Assembly: GCA_002914845.1 (NCBI GenBank)
Contig: JXTC01000138.1
Span: 209,308-273,307 of the forward strand
Direction of reading: 5' to 3'
DNA length: 64,000 bases
DNA from: Trema orientale
Lineage: Eukaryota; Streptophyta; Magnoliopsida; Rosales; Cannabaceae
How positions within the stretch are numbered: the first letter of the stretch is position 1; each line of letters opens with the position of its first letter. Below, in pieces: positions 31,998 through 45,003 of the stretch. The notes beneath the pieces are model-generated. The model had not been told where the DNA came from. It did no database searches and saw only the letters and a list, made by a program, of their open reading frames with translations. The position numbers and the translations under genes were made by a program.

Positions 31998-34900
31998 GAC
32001 TAGATCTACAAAAAAGAAGACTTTCGCCGACGCATTTTATCATCGGCAAAAGTCTATCCACTGTGTCAGCAAAAGTCATTTTCTCGTCGGTAGCCATTGT
32101 TAGTAAAAGACCGTAACTAAATGTCACTTTCTGACAAAAATTAAAATTCATCGGCAAAAGTAATATTCACTAACGTGTTGTTGACTTTTCCCGACACTCC
32201 GTTTACGTCGGAGAAAGGTTTCCGTCGGTGAAGACACCATAAAATTTTGAAGCTAATAACCATTCACCGACGCAAAAAAAAAAAAAAAAAAAAAATAGGT
32301 AAATGTCTAACAATTGCCGATGTGTTTCTTTGCCGGTGAAAGTAATTAAAAAATTTAATAAAATAAAATAATATCCATTTTCCAACGATACAATGCGTCG
32401 GCAATGGTATTTTGCAAAATTTTTCAAAAAAAAAATAAAAATACTTTTGTGATGACAAAATGCCTCAATGAATGTATTTTTAAAAACTTTTAAAAAAAAT
32501 TTTACCGATGCAATTTTACTTTGGCAAAAGTTTTAGTTATTTTAAAAATTAATTATTTAGTTAATTATTTAATTAATTATGTATATTAATAATAAATGTT
32601 TAATAATATATTAAATTTTGAATAGAGATATATTAATAACACAAATTTTATTAAATAAACAAAATATCCAAACCGTATCTAAAATTAAAACATATTAGAA
32701 AAATAAAAAACATCTAAGATTCTGGAGATAGAGGCAGTGGCAACTCAATGTCGAGCTTTGCAGTCAAAGTTTGAAGCACATGATTTTGCTTGTTGAGTTA
32801 ACATAAAATCATATAGTGCAAATGTTAACAATTGAAAAAAGAATAATATCCGTAGCCCAATATCAACAAAGAATAAAGAATTATACCAACTGAACAGTAG
32901 CCAAAACTTAAAGAAAAAATAAAAGACAGAAACATATACACAATCCCAATAAAGATCAACAACACCTAAATCATAGTCCAAATTATAAGAAAAAAAATAT
33001 AGTCCAAATCAAAGTCCCAAATCAGTAGCAATTAATAAGGATAAACATACCTAAGTCCAGAAAACAAACAAACTAATTACTACCCTTTTAGCCGAAACTA
33101 ATTACTATAAAATTTTTGAAAAAAAAACTCACTTTTATGCAATGTTACTTAGAATATAGCTTAGATTTAAGTGGCTGGAAATAGCTATTTCGTTTTGTGT
33201 TTTTTTTTATTCTTTTTTCCTTAAGTTGACCAGATTAAGTTGAGCCCAAAACTTAAAATTACTCGACATTTCCTTCCCCTCATTTTTCCATCTCCTTCTT
33301 TTTTCTTAAAACATCAATTCAAAGATGAGGCGTATTTTGGTTAAACAACAGAGCAATTTTATTTCATGGCTAAAGAAATGAGTAATGCTACCTTTGGAAC
33401 AAAAGAAAGAGTAATGAAAGTTTATTCTAAAATAATCAAGCAAACATGTAAGCAAAAAATGACCCATAGGCCATATTCCATATATATTCCGTAACATCCA
33501 AATATATAAGCAAAAAATAATTATTACCCTGTTCGACCATATTCCGTAACATCTTAAAATGTAAGCAACCAAAAAATAATCAAGCTCTGTTGCCGCTAAA
33601 TAAAATAATAAAATTAGCCCAAAAAAAAAAAATAGACCAAAAATAAATAAATAAATAAAAGGTTATGAAATCAAGCAAGTCAAGCACCTATTCTTTTTTT
33701 TTTTTTTTCTATTAATCAGCAAAAAATCAAAACTAAATATCAGATTTAATCTCAAAAACAAAAGTACATGAAACAAAGACCAAAACAAGGACTAGATTAT
33801 AGTGAAAAATTAATACATGAAACTATCCCAATAATAGTACTTCAATGGATTATATGATTATGATATTAGCATGTGTTCCTATTAGATTACGAATATGCAT
33901 GCATACAATTTCAGGAAGATAATTGTGATTATGTTCTTATTCGATTAAGTCTAATACTTAAATTCCAAATATATATCCGAAAAACTTCTCAAATTAAAAG
34001 TAAAAAAAAAAAAAAAAAAGTCCCGATTATATTGCTTTAAGCAAACCAAGACCCACCTACACCTGCTAAAGAGGCCATTAATTTTATTTTTGAGTTGAAT
34101 TTTAATGTCAAAATTACTGTAACAAAATTAAGAGACATATTCATAGATGCATGTTCTATTAAGAGGAATTTGTTTACAAGGGGTAATACGTGATTTAACT
34201 TATAGGAAATAGCACAAAATCAGAGGTCAACTTTCCCCTTTCACCACAATTATTGACAAACATTATTAATATCAGGCAGCACCATAACTTAGCAACTACA
34301 AAAGCAAAGATCCTCAAATAGAGGATACCAAGGAAGACAAAGCTACATCAGCCAAAAACTGTGTAAAGGTGATAATTTGTTGGAAGTATTTCAGCTTTAA
34401 AACTAAGGGTGATATTCAGTAATAGGTCTAATTCAAGGAGTAACAACCTTCAAATATCAATATTGATAATATTTCAAAAAAAGCCATGCAAATTCTAGAT
34501 TTAGAGACAAAATAAAGAATCAGAAAAGTGTTATGTCTTTACTTTTAGTTTTTTTTTTTTCACATTCTACGTTTTTTCTTTCTTAAAGGAAAGAAAGGCC
34601 AGGCACACAAATAGTTATTCAAATTTAATGTAGAGAAAGATAACTGCACAAATAAACGAAAAAGATAATGAAAATAATGAAGAAACAATAAAAAAGGGGA
34701 ACAATATCACAGTAAAGTTCAAAAGTCCAAACAAGTCATCCTACAAGAAATATGCACAGATACTCGAAAAATTTTAAAAATATACCAAAAAATCAATATT
34801 ACATTGGAAAACTTTCAAAATATAATAACAAATCAAAAGTATATTAAAAAAAAAAAACAAAAGAACCGTATAACTTATCAAAAAAAAGAGAGAAAAGGGA

Positions 34901-35839
34901 ACCCGATAAGGAACAAAATCAGATTCAAACAATAAGAGCCAAATCATAAAATCAGATTCAAACAATAAGAGCCAAACCACAAAAGCACAATATCATAAAA
35001 ATAATTCAAAGAGACAAATTAGAAGAGTTACCTTTTGAAGCTATACCACAAGAATACAAAAACACAATAATATAAGCTGTCAACAGTGATTAAAAAAAAT
35101 TAACACAAAAAAAAATTCAAATGAAAAAACTATTACAAAAATGGAGATGAGTATTTTATAATCTTACAGGTTATTGTCTACGGAAAAAATGAAGAGACCA
35201 AGCCAAGAGATCGGATTCTTTACAGGAGATGAGATATAGAGATTGAGAGTGATCGAGAGAGAAAAAAGACAATTGAGAGAGAAAGCTACGACTATGAGTG
35301 AGAGAGAGAGCACGGCACTGCAAGTGAGAGAGAGAAAGAGAAAGCAGTGGCTGGGCTGAGAATAAGAGAGAGAGAGAGAGAGCCTTAGGGTTATAACCCT
35401 TACACAAAAAAAAAACGATGCTTTTAAAATTTTCTAGTTAAAAGTTTTTTTTATTTGTAACCGAAAATAAAGAAAATGACATTTTTTTTATTTTATTTTT
35501 TTTAAAATATATATATATATATATTCCAACGGAATAACAAGTTTCCGTCAGCAAAAGTAATTTAAAATTTGCTCAATTTTTAGAAAAATATTGAGATGTA
35601 CCAAAAATATATTATTTTGCAGGAAATTTCCGCGGCTTTTTTTCCACCCCAATTTTCCGACGGAAAGTCAACGTCGCATCGGCAAATATACTGACATGGG
35701 GCCCATCAGCATAAATTGCCCATAAATGGATTTTTGGGCATACTTTGCCGATGGGTTATAACCAAACCCGTCGGTAAAGATTCTTTTCATCGACGGAGTT
35801 CGCCAAAGTCCGTCGGTAAAAGTCTATTTTCTTGTAATG
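31998..35839. mobile_element. Non-autonomous CACTA-like element
   Basis: The right end reads TTTTCTTGTAATG (to 35839), one base from the usual CACTA terminus TTTTCTTGTAGTG. The left end has a decayed CTACAAAAAAGAAGAC near 32006-32021. Both flanks, about 32020-32410 and 35520-35820, carry many copies of CGACGG / GTCGGCAAAAG-type subterminal repeats in both orientations. The interior (32450-35500) has no transposase domain. A palindrome AGGGTTATAACCCT lies at 35387-35400 and a 33-bp tandem duplication at 34915-34980. The left terminus is degraded and no 3-bp target duplication could be confirmed. Confidence 0.7.
34915..34980. repeat. 33-bp tandem duplication
   Basis: CAGATTCAAACAATAAGAGC occurs at 34919 and again 33 bp later (34952), within the CACTA-like element. 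The copies differ at about two positions. Confidence 0.88.
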
Positions 35840-36643
35840 AATTGTAAAAGAATTTCTAGCTCCTTCATGCATATAGAGAGAGCGCTTTGAAAAATGTCAT
35901 GAAAAATATGAAGACTGGAGCTAAGTTTCTTTCTATAGATTGTGCCGGAAGATTAATATAAGCAAAGTTGGGTTTCATCAAACTACTACGCTTTGGCAAC
36001 TGAATACTTATAACTATAGCCAAGCCTCATCAGTTCTGTCTCATCTAGTCAAGATTTTATGTATGAACGCAATAGTTGAAAGTGGTTGTCAAATAAGATG
36101 TCCAAAATATTAACCGTTTACCTTTATGTCTAAACATACATAATTGACTGCTAGTGATTTTATGCTTCCAGATTTTACTTTACTGAAGTCAGACGTATAT
36201 TAATGGAAACTTTCTATCGAGAGAAATTTTCCGTAATGGGCACCAAGTTCCCGTTGAGAACATAGACTTTTGTAGAGTTCATAAATCTAAATTAGTTGAG
36301 TCACTTTCCGTTAACTTGATTTCCTCTTGCAGAGGGTCATGCGCACAAGACCAAGATACTGGCGATCCAATGTACCTAATTTATACACCTTGGCTTTGTT
36401 ATATAGTACATCATCAAAGTGATTTATCACCATGAACCTTGCACGTGCAGCCCTTAAGATTTAGAACACCGGCCGTACTTTTATTAAACAAATTTCCTTA
36501 AACAGTTGTATAGAAAATACCTCATTCAAGTACATTCAAAGCACCTTGACACAATCTGCAAGCTACTCTTGAGTAATTAAACGTGTGTGGCAGTTTTTTG
36601 AAGGAAATTACCCGCAATCATTCAAGACCGAGACTAAACTATT
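35840..36643. other. Intergenic, no gene recognised
   Basis: Mixed composition, no ORF of note, no repeat structure seen. Confidence 0.45.
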
Positions 36644-39600
36644 TGTCACGACCGAAAATCTAAAGCCGTGACTTTTAGTAATTTTAAGTCAAAATATAAT
36701 AAAATATTAATTTTACGAAATTCAGGAGAAATCGAGTATTAGATAATTTCGTTTTGGTCCTCAAATCATTATAAATTCGACAATTGTTAAAACTCTTAGA
36801 AGTTTTAATTACTTGAGAGAAGCTACCTATTAAAGTTTATGAAAATTTATAATTAATTCGTTTGGAAACTTATAAATAATTCATGGATTTTGGTAAAATG
36901 AGTTCAATCGAAAACTTTAATCCTAAGTCCAAAATAATTTACAAAAATTATTTGTAGTTTCAAGTTCTCAAATTAACTACAAAGCCATCCTCATACATCC
37001 ACTTAGTAGAGTAGAACTGCAAGTACAAACTACGCAGCTTGTCTGACCATCAGGATTACTACCTCAATTAGACAAACATCTGAAAGTAAGAGAAGTAGGG
37101 GCATGAGCATTCGCATACTCAGTAGTAATTCAATTACCTTTTTAAATAGATATAATTTTTACCAAACATGCATGGTTAATACCCTTTCCAAAATCTATTT
37201 ATAAACTAAGTTTATAAAATATTGATATCCCGAACAATCTCATATTCAAAACTAAAACTAAATCCACATAATTATAGATATCATAAACAAACTAAGTATA
37301 TGAGTGAGCTCTCATCCTCCTATCACGGCCCTGTAATACCTCTGTAGCAGAGGTACCTAGCATCTTGATACTATCCATAGGTGTGTCAGCCAAAAACCTG
37401 CGCAGGAGCCTAGGTCTTTTACCTAGTGCTGCAGCAACTCGCCAGCGATCTAAACTACCATGATGCAATAATAGAACTCAAGTGTGTGATCCTATGGTAT
37501 GTACAACATGTAACCGTTCACAATAACCATGCATCCAAGAATCAAATTATGCTTTAAAATTTAACTTGGCATTATTCTAGGATTTACTGTAGTATGAGCA
37601 GCTTTCCGCTGTATTACTCCATAATCACAACTTAAAGAAAATATGTATATGAAATCCACAGTCTAATCCCAATATAATTCAATATGTTTCCATAACTTTA
37701 TTAAACCATCGCGTGAACCACAATTTTTCATAAATCAATTACAATATTATTTTAAATTCAAAATAAGTATAAAACTAAGTAATTGAACCACTACCTCAAT
37801 ATGATAGCGATACCAAGCTAAAGATGCTCGAAGAAACTCCCGTTGGTCATTTGGGTGTTCAAAGGACCGTTTCGGGATCCCGGTAAGTCCGCTAGGAAAA
37901 GTGATTTTTCCACTGGAACCTCAAACAGAGAAATGGAAATCACCGCTGTATTCAGAGTACCCAAAAATACTAGGTTAGATATATAATTTGTCAAAAGTGG
38001 ATCCCAATGCGGGACCGGCTTATGACACGCAAAACGATACTATTTATAAGCCAAGAAATTTGTAACATCTCAAAACATAGCGATATTATATATCAAAACT
38101 CATTTCTCGACCTCATTAAATCCAAATTTGAAATTAGAATTCAATTTCGAGTTCTCGAGCCTTAAACGGGCTTTAAATCCGAGAATTATAAAAATATCTC
38201 TTTTTGGAATTAATTTGAAAAATGTCTACTTTTTCCATAGTATTAGAAAAATATCATCTTTGCTAATTATTTACAAAAATATCACTTTTCTGAAATATGT
38301 CAGAAAATATCATTATCACAGAACTATTTAGAAAAATATCACTTTCGAAAATATTTGAAAAAGTATCAACTTCACTAATTATTTGTAAAAAATATCATTT
38401 TTGCAATAATATTTCGGAAAGTAACAGTTTTTTAATCTCAGCCCAAAGCCCAAACTGAATAGCAACAGACTTCAATCCAACATAATGTAGTTTTGCAAAA
38501 ATATCACTTTTCATTTTGAATTAGAAAAATACCATATTTTTCAATTCGAAAATTAATATGCTTCCATATATCATTTTAACTTCTACCAACCTTAATTATT
38601 CATAATTTTTAATCCTCTTTCACCTCATATAATTATCTCGAGTAAAATAATTACCTAACAAAAAAATTATAAAAATATCACTTTTTACAAACTTTGGTAA
38701 AACGGCCCAAACGGTGAAAATCTTACCAGCAGCGAGTTGACGACCAAGACTCGAGAAATGATGGGGACGACGAGACAAGTCTAACTGATACGTACCTCAC
38801 TAACTTGTGACGAAACCCGAAACAAGGATGATGCCTAGGACCGTTCTACAATCAGATTCGGATGGAAACCTCGACCCAACACCTATAAAGAGATGTGAAC
38901 CTTGGTATAAAGGAAGACGCCACAATCAAGGATGGAGAACTCGATTGATAAGTCAAGGGATGAACACCACAGAGAAATCTGATAAGTTCAAATAAGTTCT
39001 CAAAGAACCAAAGAGAAATTGCTCTCAATTTTTGATGAATTGTAATATTCTATTATTGAATGAAAAGTGTACAATATATATAGGCCAAAGCCACGAAATT
39101 ATCAGTCCTAAAACTATTAAAAACGCCTAAAAAAGACACCTAAAGGAACTTACCCAAACTAAAAAAGGAAAGTAGGAAAATAACTCTAAAAACTATGCTA
39201 AATTCGTCCCTAATTAAAAGGAAGTCAAATTTGACTTTACAAACCACTAATCAGCCAATTACATGCCAATAAAGAAAAGGAAAACAAGTAATCAAATCGT
39301 TTTGGGAAACTAGTAACAAAATTGGAAAGTAAGCTTGTAAGCTTGTAATTCATGCACCCCTTGAGCAGTTCCCCTTGGAGAGCCTTTTCTAGAATATTCC
39401 AAAGCTTAAATAATGGAAATCCAACCTTGTGGACCATGTATAACATCATCCTTGGACCTCCAAGAATTTATCTCAATCCAAATGCTTTGAATCAGCCCAT
39501 TAAAAGACTCCTTGAACCTTTTAGCTCGAACTCTTGTAACCGGTCCAATTGGAACTTGAATTGAATCTGCATTCCATGTTTTCATGCGTGCCATGTTCTC

Positions 39601-40058
39601 ATCACTAACTGTACCTTCGGTGTCACGAAAGGAGGTCCGGTGAAGCTCCGGTGGCCGAAAAACCTCACGATAGCCAGAAACTTCGAAGTGGCCACAAACT
39701 TCAAGGTGGCCGATCTCCGTTTTCTAGCAACAAAATCCGACGAGACTTAGTGGCATGGCTTCGTCAGAGGCTGGGAAAAAGCGCGAGAAGGCGCGTTGGC
39801 GGTGAGGCATGACGGTGGCTCGACGGCGAAGCTAAACAGTGGTTGCATTTTTTATTTTTTTTTTAATTTTAGAGAGAAAGAGTGACTTTGCATGGAGAAG
39901 ATGAAGTGTTGGAGGCCTTTTATGCAAATTTTTAAAACTGTAGCAAATATTAAAATATTCAAGATATTTTATTAAATTAATCCAGATATTCTAAATTACA
40001 GAATTGCCGTTCATTTTTAAAATTACTCTTCTACTCCTTATTATAACCGGATTTTACA
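36644..40058. mobile_element. Large LTR-like repeat (TG...CA), hosting a nested solo LTR
   Basis: Begins TGTCACGACCGAAAATC, with a GTCACG/CGTGAC hairpin at the start, and ends AACCGGATTTTACA. Flanks are CTATT (36639-36643) and CCATT (40059-40063), four of five bases alike. Without the nested 38786-39604 insertion the length is about 2.6 kb. A gene-like GC-richer block (39640-39840, GGTGGCCG words) gives no recognisable protein. Most likely a solo LTR of a large gypsy-type element, but a non-LTR identity is possible. Confidence 0.45.
38786..39604 (-). mobile_element. Nested gypsy-like solo LTR, 819 bp, TSD CTAAC
   Basis: On the minus strand it starts TGATGAGAAC and ends GGTACGTATCA. CTAAC flanks it at 38781-38785 and 39605-39609. 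Near its 5' end is a reading frame (minus 39406-39594) with IQVPIGPVTRVRAKRFKE, a peptide of the kind found at the C-terminus of some gypsy Pol proteins, so pol apparently ran into the 3' LTR. A TATA-like TATATATA lies near 39076-39083. Its relative is at about 48900-49749 on the plus strand. Confidence 0.75.
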
Positions 40059-40889
40059 CCATTACTATGATGCAATATTGGTAAGCATTGGGCATATGCC
40101 TACACATATTTTTATTATGTACTTAAGGACACCTATGCGCCAAGACTATCTCTCCCATACTATGGTTATAGCAAGCTTGGTTGGCTCTGTACTCAAGCAG
40201 CCTTGGAGGAATTGAACGATGTCACCACTGAAGGTGTAATAATATTACTGTTTTGGTCTAGTTTCAAACAAATTTAAATACATGCATGCTTTGCTTTCTT
40301 TCCCCCAATCATGTGATCTTTTTCTTCTGTTCAAAAGAGTTCTCTAAAATTCCTCACTCCAATTCCTTTGCTCATAACATAGCTAAATGGTCCTTACTCA
40401 ATAATGCCTTTTCCTATTAACCATATTGTTAGAGCCGAATTCTCCCATATTGTTAGAGCCGAATTCTCGGACCTTTTGGAATAGATGGAGTGATGCATGT
40501 GTGTTGGTGTCCCTTGCCTTCTTCTTTCTTTTAGTTTGTTTTCCCTTTTTATTGCCTTGCTCTATTTTTCTAGTTTATTTTCTCTTAATTAATGACATAC
40601 CCCCTGCGTCCCCTTCACTTTGCTTTGATGGATAGTCACTTACGAAAAAATGAATGGTTCTAATTATATTCCAATGTTGACCAAAAACGTTTCCATGACT
40701 TCAACTCGCAAGTCGGAAACAAACATCAACTTTCTTTTCTTATATGCTAACTTGTCAATACTTTACTATGAAATAGGCAACTGGATCTTCATCTTGCCCC
40801 TTTCATTAATTCTTAGTCTGTTTCCCATGTTGTCAAAATTTCTTCCCTCACCATTATGTTGTTGTTAGGTGTGTCCGTAATGCTGTGGC
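40059..40889. repeat. Intergenic with a 24-bp tandem duplication
   Basis: CCATATTGTTAGAGCCGAAT recurs at 40421 and 40445, an exact 24-bp tandem duplication (40421-40468). A short open stretch near 40090-40240 (with LKDTYAPRLSLPYYGYSK) was not recognised. No gene is supported. Confidence 0.6.
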
Positions 40890-41703
40890 TGTTAGGGTTA
40901 ATGCCTTAAAGGCAAAAGCATGTATTTTGGATTTTTTCTGGATAAATAGAATAATATTTTTCTATTTGAAATTATGCATATTTTGTATGTCTTATAAATA
41001 TCAGAAAATTTATAATTTATTAATGTGATCATAAATTTAGTATATAAATGTTATATGTATGAGGATTACGTTTATGAATAATAAACTAAATAAAGTCCGT
41101 GATAATTAATTAAAATTGGTATCTTTACTTAAATATTATTAATGTGGTCTACTAACAATGAGCAATTAATAGTCGTCTGATCTGGACTATTAATATAGTG
41201 ATATTATATGGAAGTACTTCATATAATAAGATTGTATATATAGGACTGAACCAGATGTCATTTGAATATCACATAAATTCTGTTAACTGTTAAAAACTCA
41301 ACATCAAAAGATGATCATATATAGATCAATTTTAATCCTAAGGTATGAACTCCTATTTGTAGCGTTATATTTTTTGACCAACTTGTTAAGGTTTTTTCTT
41401 TTTTTAAACAAGGCGAGTTACTTTATCTTAGGAATATAATGAGATGAATAGCTGGGAATATAACTTATAGATATCAAATCTATATCTTCTTGAAGGAAGT
41501 CAGAAAGATGATTCCCTTGTGTATTAATTCTGGACTTGGAACAATCTGAGTACTCAATTTATAATAGATTAATAAATTAGTTACTCATTAGAGAATTAAC
41601 GAAATACAAGGATAAAGAAGTAATTAGAAATGTAAACAGAAAATTAACCTAACTCCAATTATGAATTATTTTTGGAGGATTAAACTATATGTAGTGATTA
41701 AGA
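40890..41703 (+). mobile_element. Truncated LTR related to E4
   Basis: Starts TGTTAGGGTTAATGCC and follows the E4 LTR in order (TTTCTATTTGAAATTATGCATA, ACTTCATATAATA, AGGACTGAACCAGA, GATGATTCCCTTGTGTATT) up to ATGTAGTGATTAA, then diverges. The 3' half is missing. It is clearly more diverged than the two E4 LTRs from each other. Confidence 0.8.
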
Positions 41704-42525
41704 AGTCTCCAATCGTTATCTGACATATTCTATGGTTTCTTCCCTTCGAAAGACAGATGTCATCTTTTACTATACAGATAGACTTTAATCTGTATTTTTT
41801 AGAATGAGAAATTTGTACTGTCGAACTTGCCGATTCTAGGACTTGGTCCTTCTTTATCAATCATCGCTCTCACTTAAACGAACTATGCCCTCATATCATA
41901 TGTTACAAATCACATATCATTAACGTGCCTAATCCTATACTACCGAGTGCAAAAACAGAAAACAATAAGAAAATGCACACACATACATATATATTTATAG
42001 TAGTTTACTCTCATTGTAAAAATTAAGTCCACTTTTAGCCGCTACAAATCTTCACATGAAGAAAAAATATTATAAGAAAATCTCACACCTCTCTCAAACT
42101 CACTCTTCTATTTGATCCTTTAGCCAAACTTGGTACCTAATACTCTTTATATAAAGGAAACAAATTAGGCACCTAATATCCTTTATATAAACGAAATAAA
42201 TTAGGGTAAAGAAAATACATGTGTAAAATCTCAAAAATTTCCCCCGCTAATATATCCTTATTAGTAAAATTTTCTTTGGGAGGCTCTCACCACCAATTTT
42301 GACTTTGCATAGTCGAAATTATACATGAGAAATATATAATGGGAAAGACAAAATATCCCCTTATAATCATTTTCTTAAATTAAGATCTATATACGCTTAC
42401 CACCAATTTTGGCTTTGCATAGTCGAAATTATACATGAGAAAAACATACTTGTTTGCATTTGTATGTTCCTTCATCATTTTCCTTTCAAACACTATTGGT
42501 GAGTTCTTTTAATTGTATATACGAA

Positions 42526-42592
<67 letters not shown>

Positions 42593-43153
42593 TACAAAAA
42601 GAAGAAGAAACAAAAAATTTATTAGCTCTTTAATTTGTAGTGATATGTGCAAATTAATTTCGTGTACTTAATTTTCAGCCTGAGCAGTTTATTTGATACC
42701 CAGTTCTAATTTCTTGTTTGATTATTAGCTAAGAAAAGTAAATGTTGGGAAGAAACCAGCAAAACGTGGAGCGGTATGTGCTTGTTGTCAGTAAATTGTT
42801 TAAAGCCAATGCATGAGTTGGGAGCACGCAACCAATGGAGGATGCAAGTTCCTTCGATGCATGTGCATTCATTGTCGCGCCAGCTACGTTATGTATAACA
42901 ATAAAAAATTACTAAAGGACTCCTATAGTGCTAACCGCCATATATAATACAGATGTGGAGTCACATACTCACAAATAAATTTTGTAGTAAGTGGCAAACT
43001 TTTATTGATGTTGAGTACTTAAGCACTACTACAGGTGCCAGTGGAATTGATCATATAATTAACGAAGAATTGAGGTTAATTTTTTTATTTACTTATTTCC
43101 TCTGCTTCATGTGCTTAAGATATAATTAGAGCTTTCTATAAACTATTTATTAA
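41704..43153. repeat. Intergenic with direct repeats and TG/TA microsatellite
   Basis: A 43-bp direct repeat spaced by 110 bp contains CTTTGCATAGTCGAAATTAT (42289-42331 and 42399-42441). An imperfect 37-bp tandem repeat with CCTTTATATAAA lies near 42137-42209. A (TG)n(TA)n microsatellite spans about 42525-42590. No gene seen. Confidence 0.7.
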
Positions 43154-43309
43154 AAGGTTGTTTGGATACATTTTTGTTTTGTATTTTTTATTTTTTCAAA
43201 TAAAATGGAAGGTAAAAATCTTTTCAATTAAATTCTTGAAAAAATCCTATCACTCCTTTCATTTTAAAAAATAAAAAACACAAAATAAAAATGTATCCAA
43301 ACAAACCCT
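43154..43309. mobile_element. Small MITE with TTTGGATACATTTTT ends
   Basis: Left end GGTTGTTTGGATACATTTTT (43156-43175) is complementary, with one or two differences, to the right end AAAAATGTATCCAAACAAACC (43288-43308). The loop is AT-rich. No ORF. Class not determined. Confidence 0.7.
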
Positions 43310-44186
43310 AAGCCTTGGAGTTTGTCATTTTATTTTTATTCAATGGTTAATTATAGTATTGGTTTCAAATTATATTTGTTAGTACTAGGCACAGAGGTAC
43401 GTGTACCTTAATGGAGCTTAACCTGCTTAAGCTTCCACTCAATTTTACATTTTCTTTTTAAAAATATAATATTTATATGTATTTCTAAATTTTTAGCTTA
43501 GATAATATGTAAAGCCACCACTCAAAAATAGATAAAATAAAGAATAACCCCCTACAAAGTATATAAAATGTAATTTTCAGCCCCCATAAAATGTGTACCA
43601 CTTTTGCTCTTGATCAGACTATCAACTTACAAACAGTGGACTATCCTTAAATTGGCAATTGTTGCAATACAATAACCATTTTGCCACAAAGTGTTAGTTT
43701 TTTAATAGAAAATAAGTACGTATAAAATGTATAATCAGGCATTGTTTGGTACTGGGAATCGAAGTCTTGTTTTCGGCCATAGTTACCAAGCTGGTATGTT
43801 TTATATATAACTCATTTCTGTTAAAAATATAACAATCTATTACAAAATGGTCATTGTTGTAATAATTACATAATTCTTATTTTTCTGCTATTTAAGTTGC
43901 AAATTTGAACTCTTATTTTTAGCTAGTTACCAAATTGTGTGTTTTGTAAATAACACATTTTCCATTAAAATTTTAATAATTTATAATAAAAGGATTATTA
44001 TTATAACAACTACATGATTTAAGGTAGTCTACTTTATAGATTGACAAATTTAAAAGCTAAAATGTACAGTACAATGAATATACTTGATGGACTATTATTG
44101 TAATTAACCATTTACTCAATAATCTACCTACTCCTAGTCTTGAATTTTGCATAGCAAAATGAATATAAAAAGGGATTAAACTGGTG
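43310..44186. other. Intergenic, no gene recognised
   Basis: AT-rich sequence with dispersed TTTATAATA-type similarity between 43660-43700, 43820-43870 and 43970-44030 but no clear unit. No gene supported. Confidence 0.45.
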
Positions 44187-44191
44187 GTCCT

Positions 44192-44920
44192 TGTTGGATA
44201 TATGGCTTACAATTAAGCCGAAAGATTTTTTGGGCCAAGCCCAATCAAGGTTAATGAAGTTACCCTTTTGCAAATAGTCGGTTACCAATTTTGTAAAACA
44301 CAATCTGTTGCCTTTTTTATTGTGACCTTAGTTAGTCAAACTTGTGAGCATATATACATGTATTTATATATGCTATTCGTGGTGCAAAAAAAATTGGGCA
44401 GCCGTGAGAGTGTTAGATACGAGCTGCTTCTTTGTTCGTTTTGGCAATCAATCGTGATTTTGAAAGCCGCCATCCGAAGTAGTTTTTTTTTGTTTAGGTA
44501 GCTGACTGTTGGTTCATTAATACACAAATTTGTCTCTCTTAGTTTGTGGAAATTTGGTATAAGCAAGCTTTGAGTTTTGCTTATTTGGTGCTTGTTTATT
44601 TGTTATTTCCTTTTGATATTGGCATCAGGATTATTAGCAAAGCATCTTCTTTGCGGTCTTGGTTGCTTTTATGAGAGAGAGAGATTTGGGTGTATTTGGG
44701 ATTTGGGTATGAGGGAAATTTTGTCAGGCTTTTGTAATCTCCTTTAGTTATAGTGGAATTCTTCACCGTCTCCAACGTGGACGTAGGCTATATTTTATAA
44801 CTGAACCACGATAAATCCTTGTATCACTTATGATTTTCTGTTATTTATATTTTGTCGTAAATCCTCTTAATTTGACGTTTGTCTAGCAAATTTGGTATTT
44901 GTGCTTCTGCTCGCACAACA
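44192..44920 (+). repeat. 5' LTR of E3
   Basis: TGTTGGATATATGG ... GCACAACA. Pairs with 47253-47980. Contains a short open frame repeated in both LTRs that has no recognisable product. Confidence 0.95.
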
Positions 44921-44922
44921 AG

Positions 44923-44935
44923 TGGTATCAAGAGC
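44923..44935 (+). other. Primer-binding site of E3
   Basis: TGGTATCAAGAGC two bases after the LTR; initiator tRNA-Met type. Confidence 0.88.
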
Positions 44936-45003
44936 TTTAAGTTCTTTGATTTGATTTTGGGCTTGTTAATTTGTCAAATTATTTTGGATTTTTGGCTTCT
45001 ACG

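Noticed and set aside
35171..35407. Minus-strand Ser/Leu-rich 78-codon ORF in the CACTA-like element
   Set aside because: Produced by (GA)n-type repeats on the plus strand; no homology recognised.
40090..40240. Possible gene fragment with LKDTYAPRLSLPYYGYSK
   Set aside because: Open over only about 50 codons and not recognised; insufficient to call a gene.
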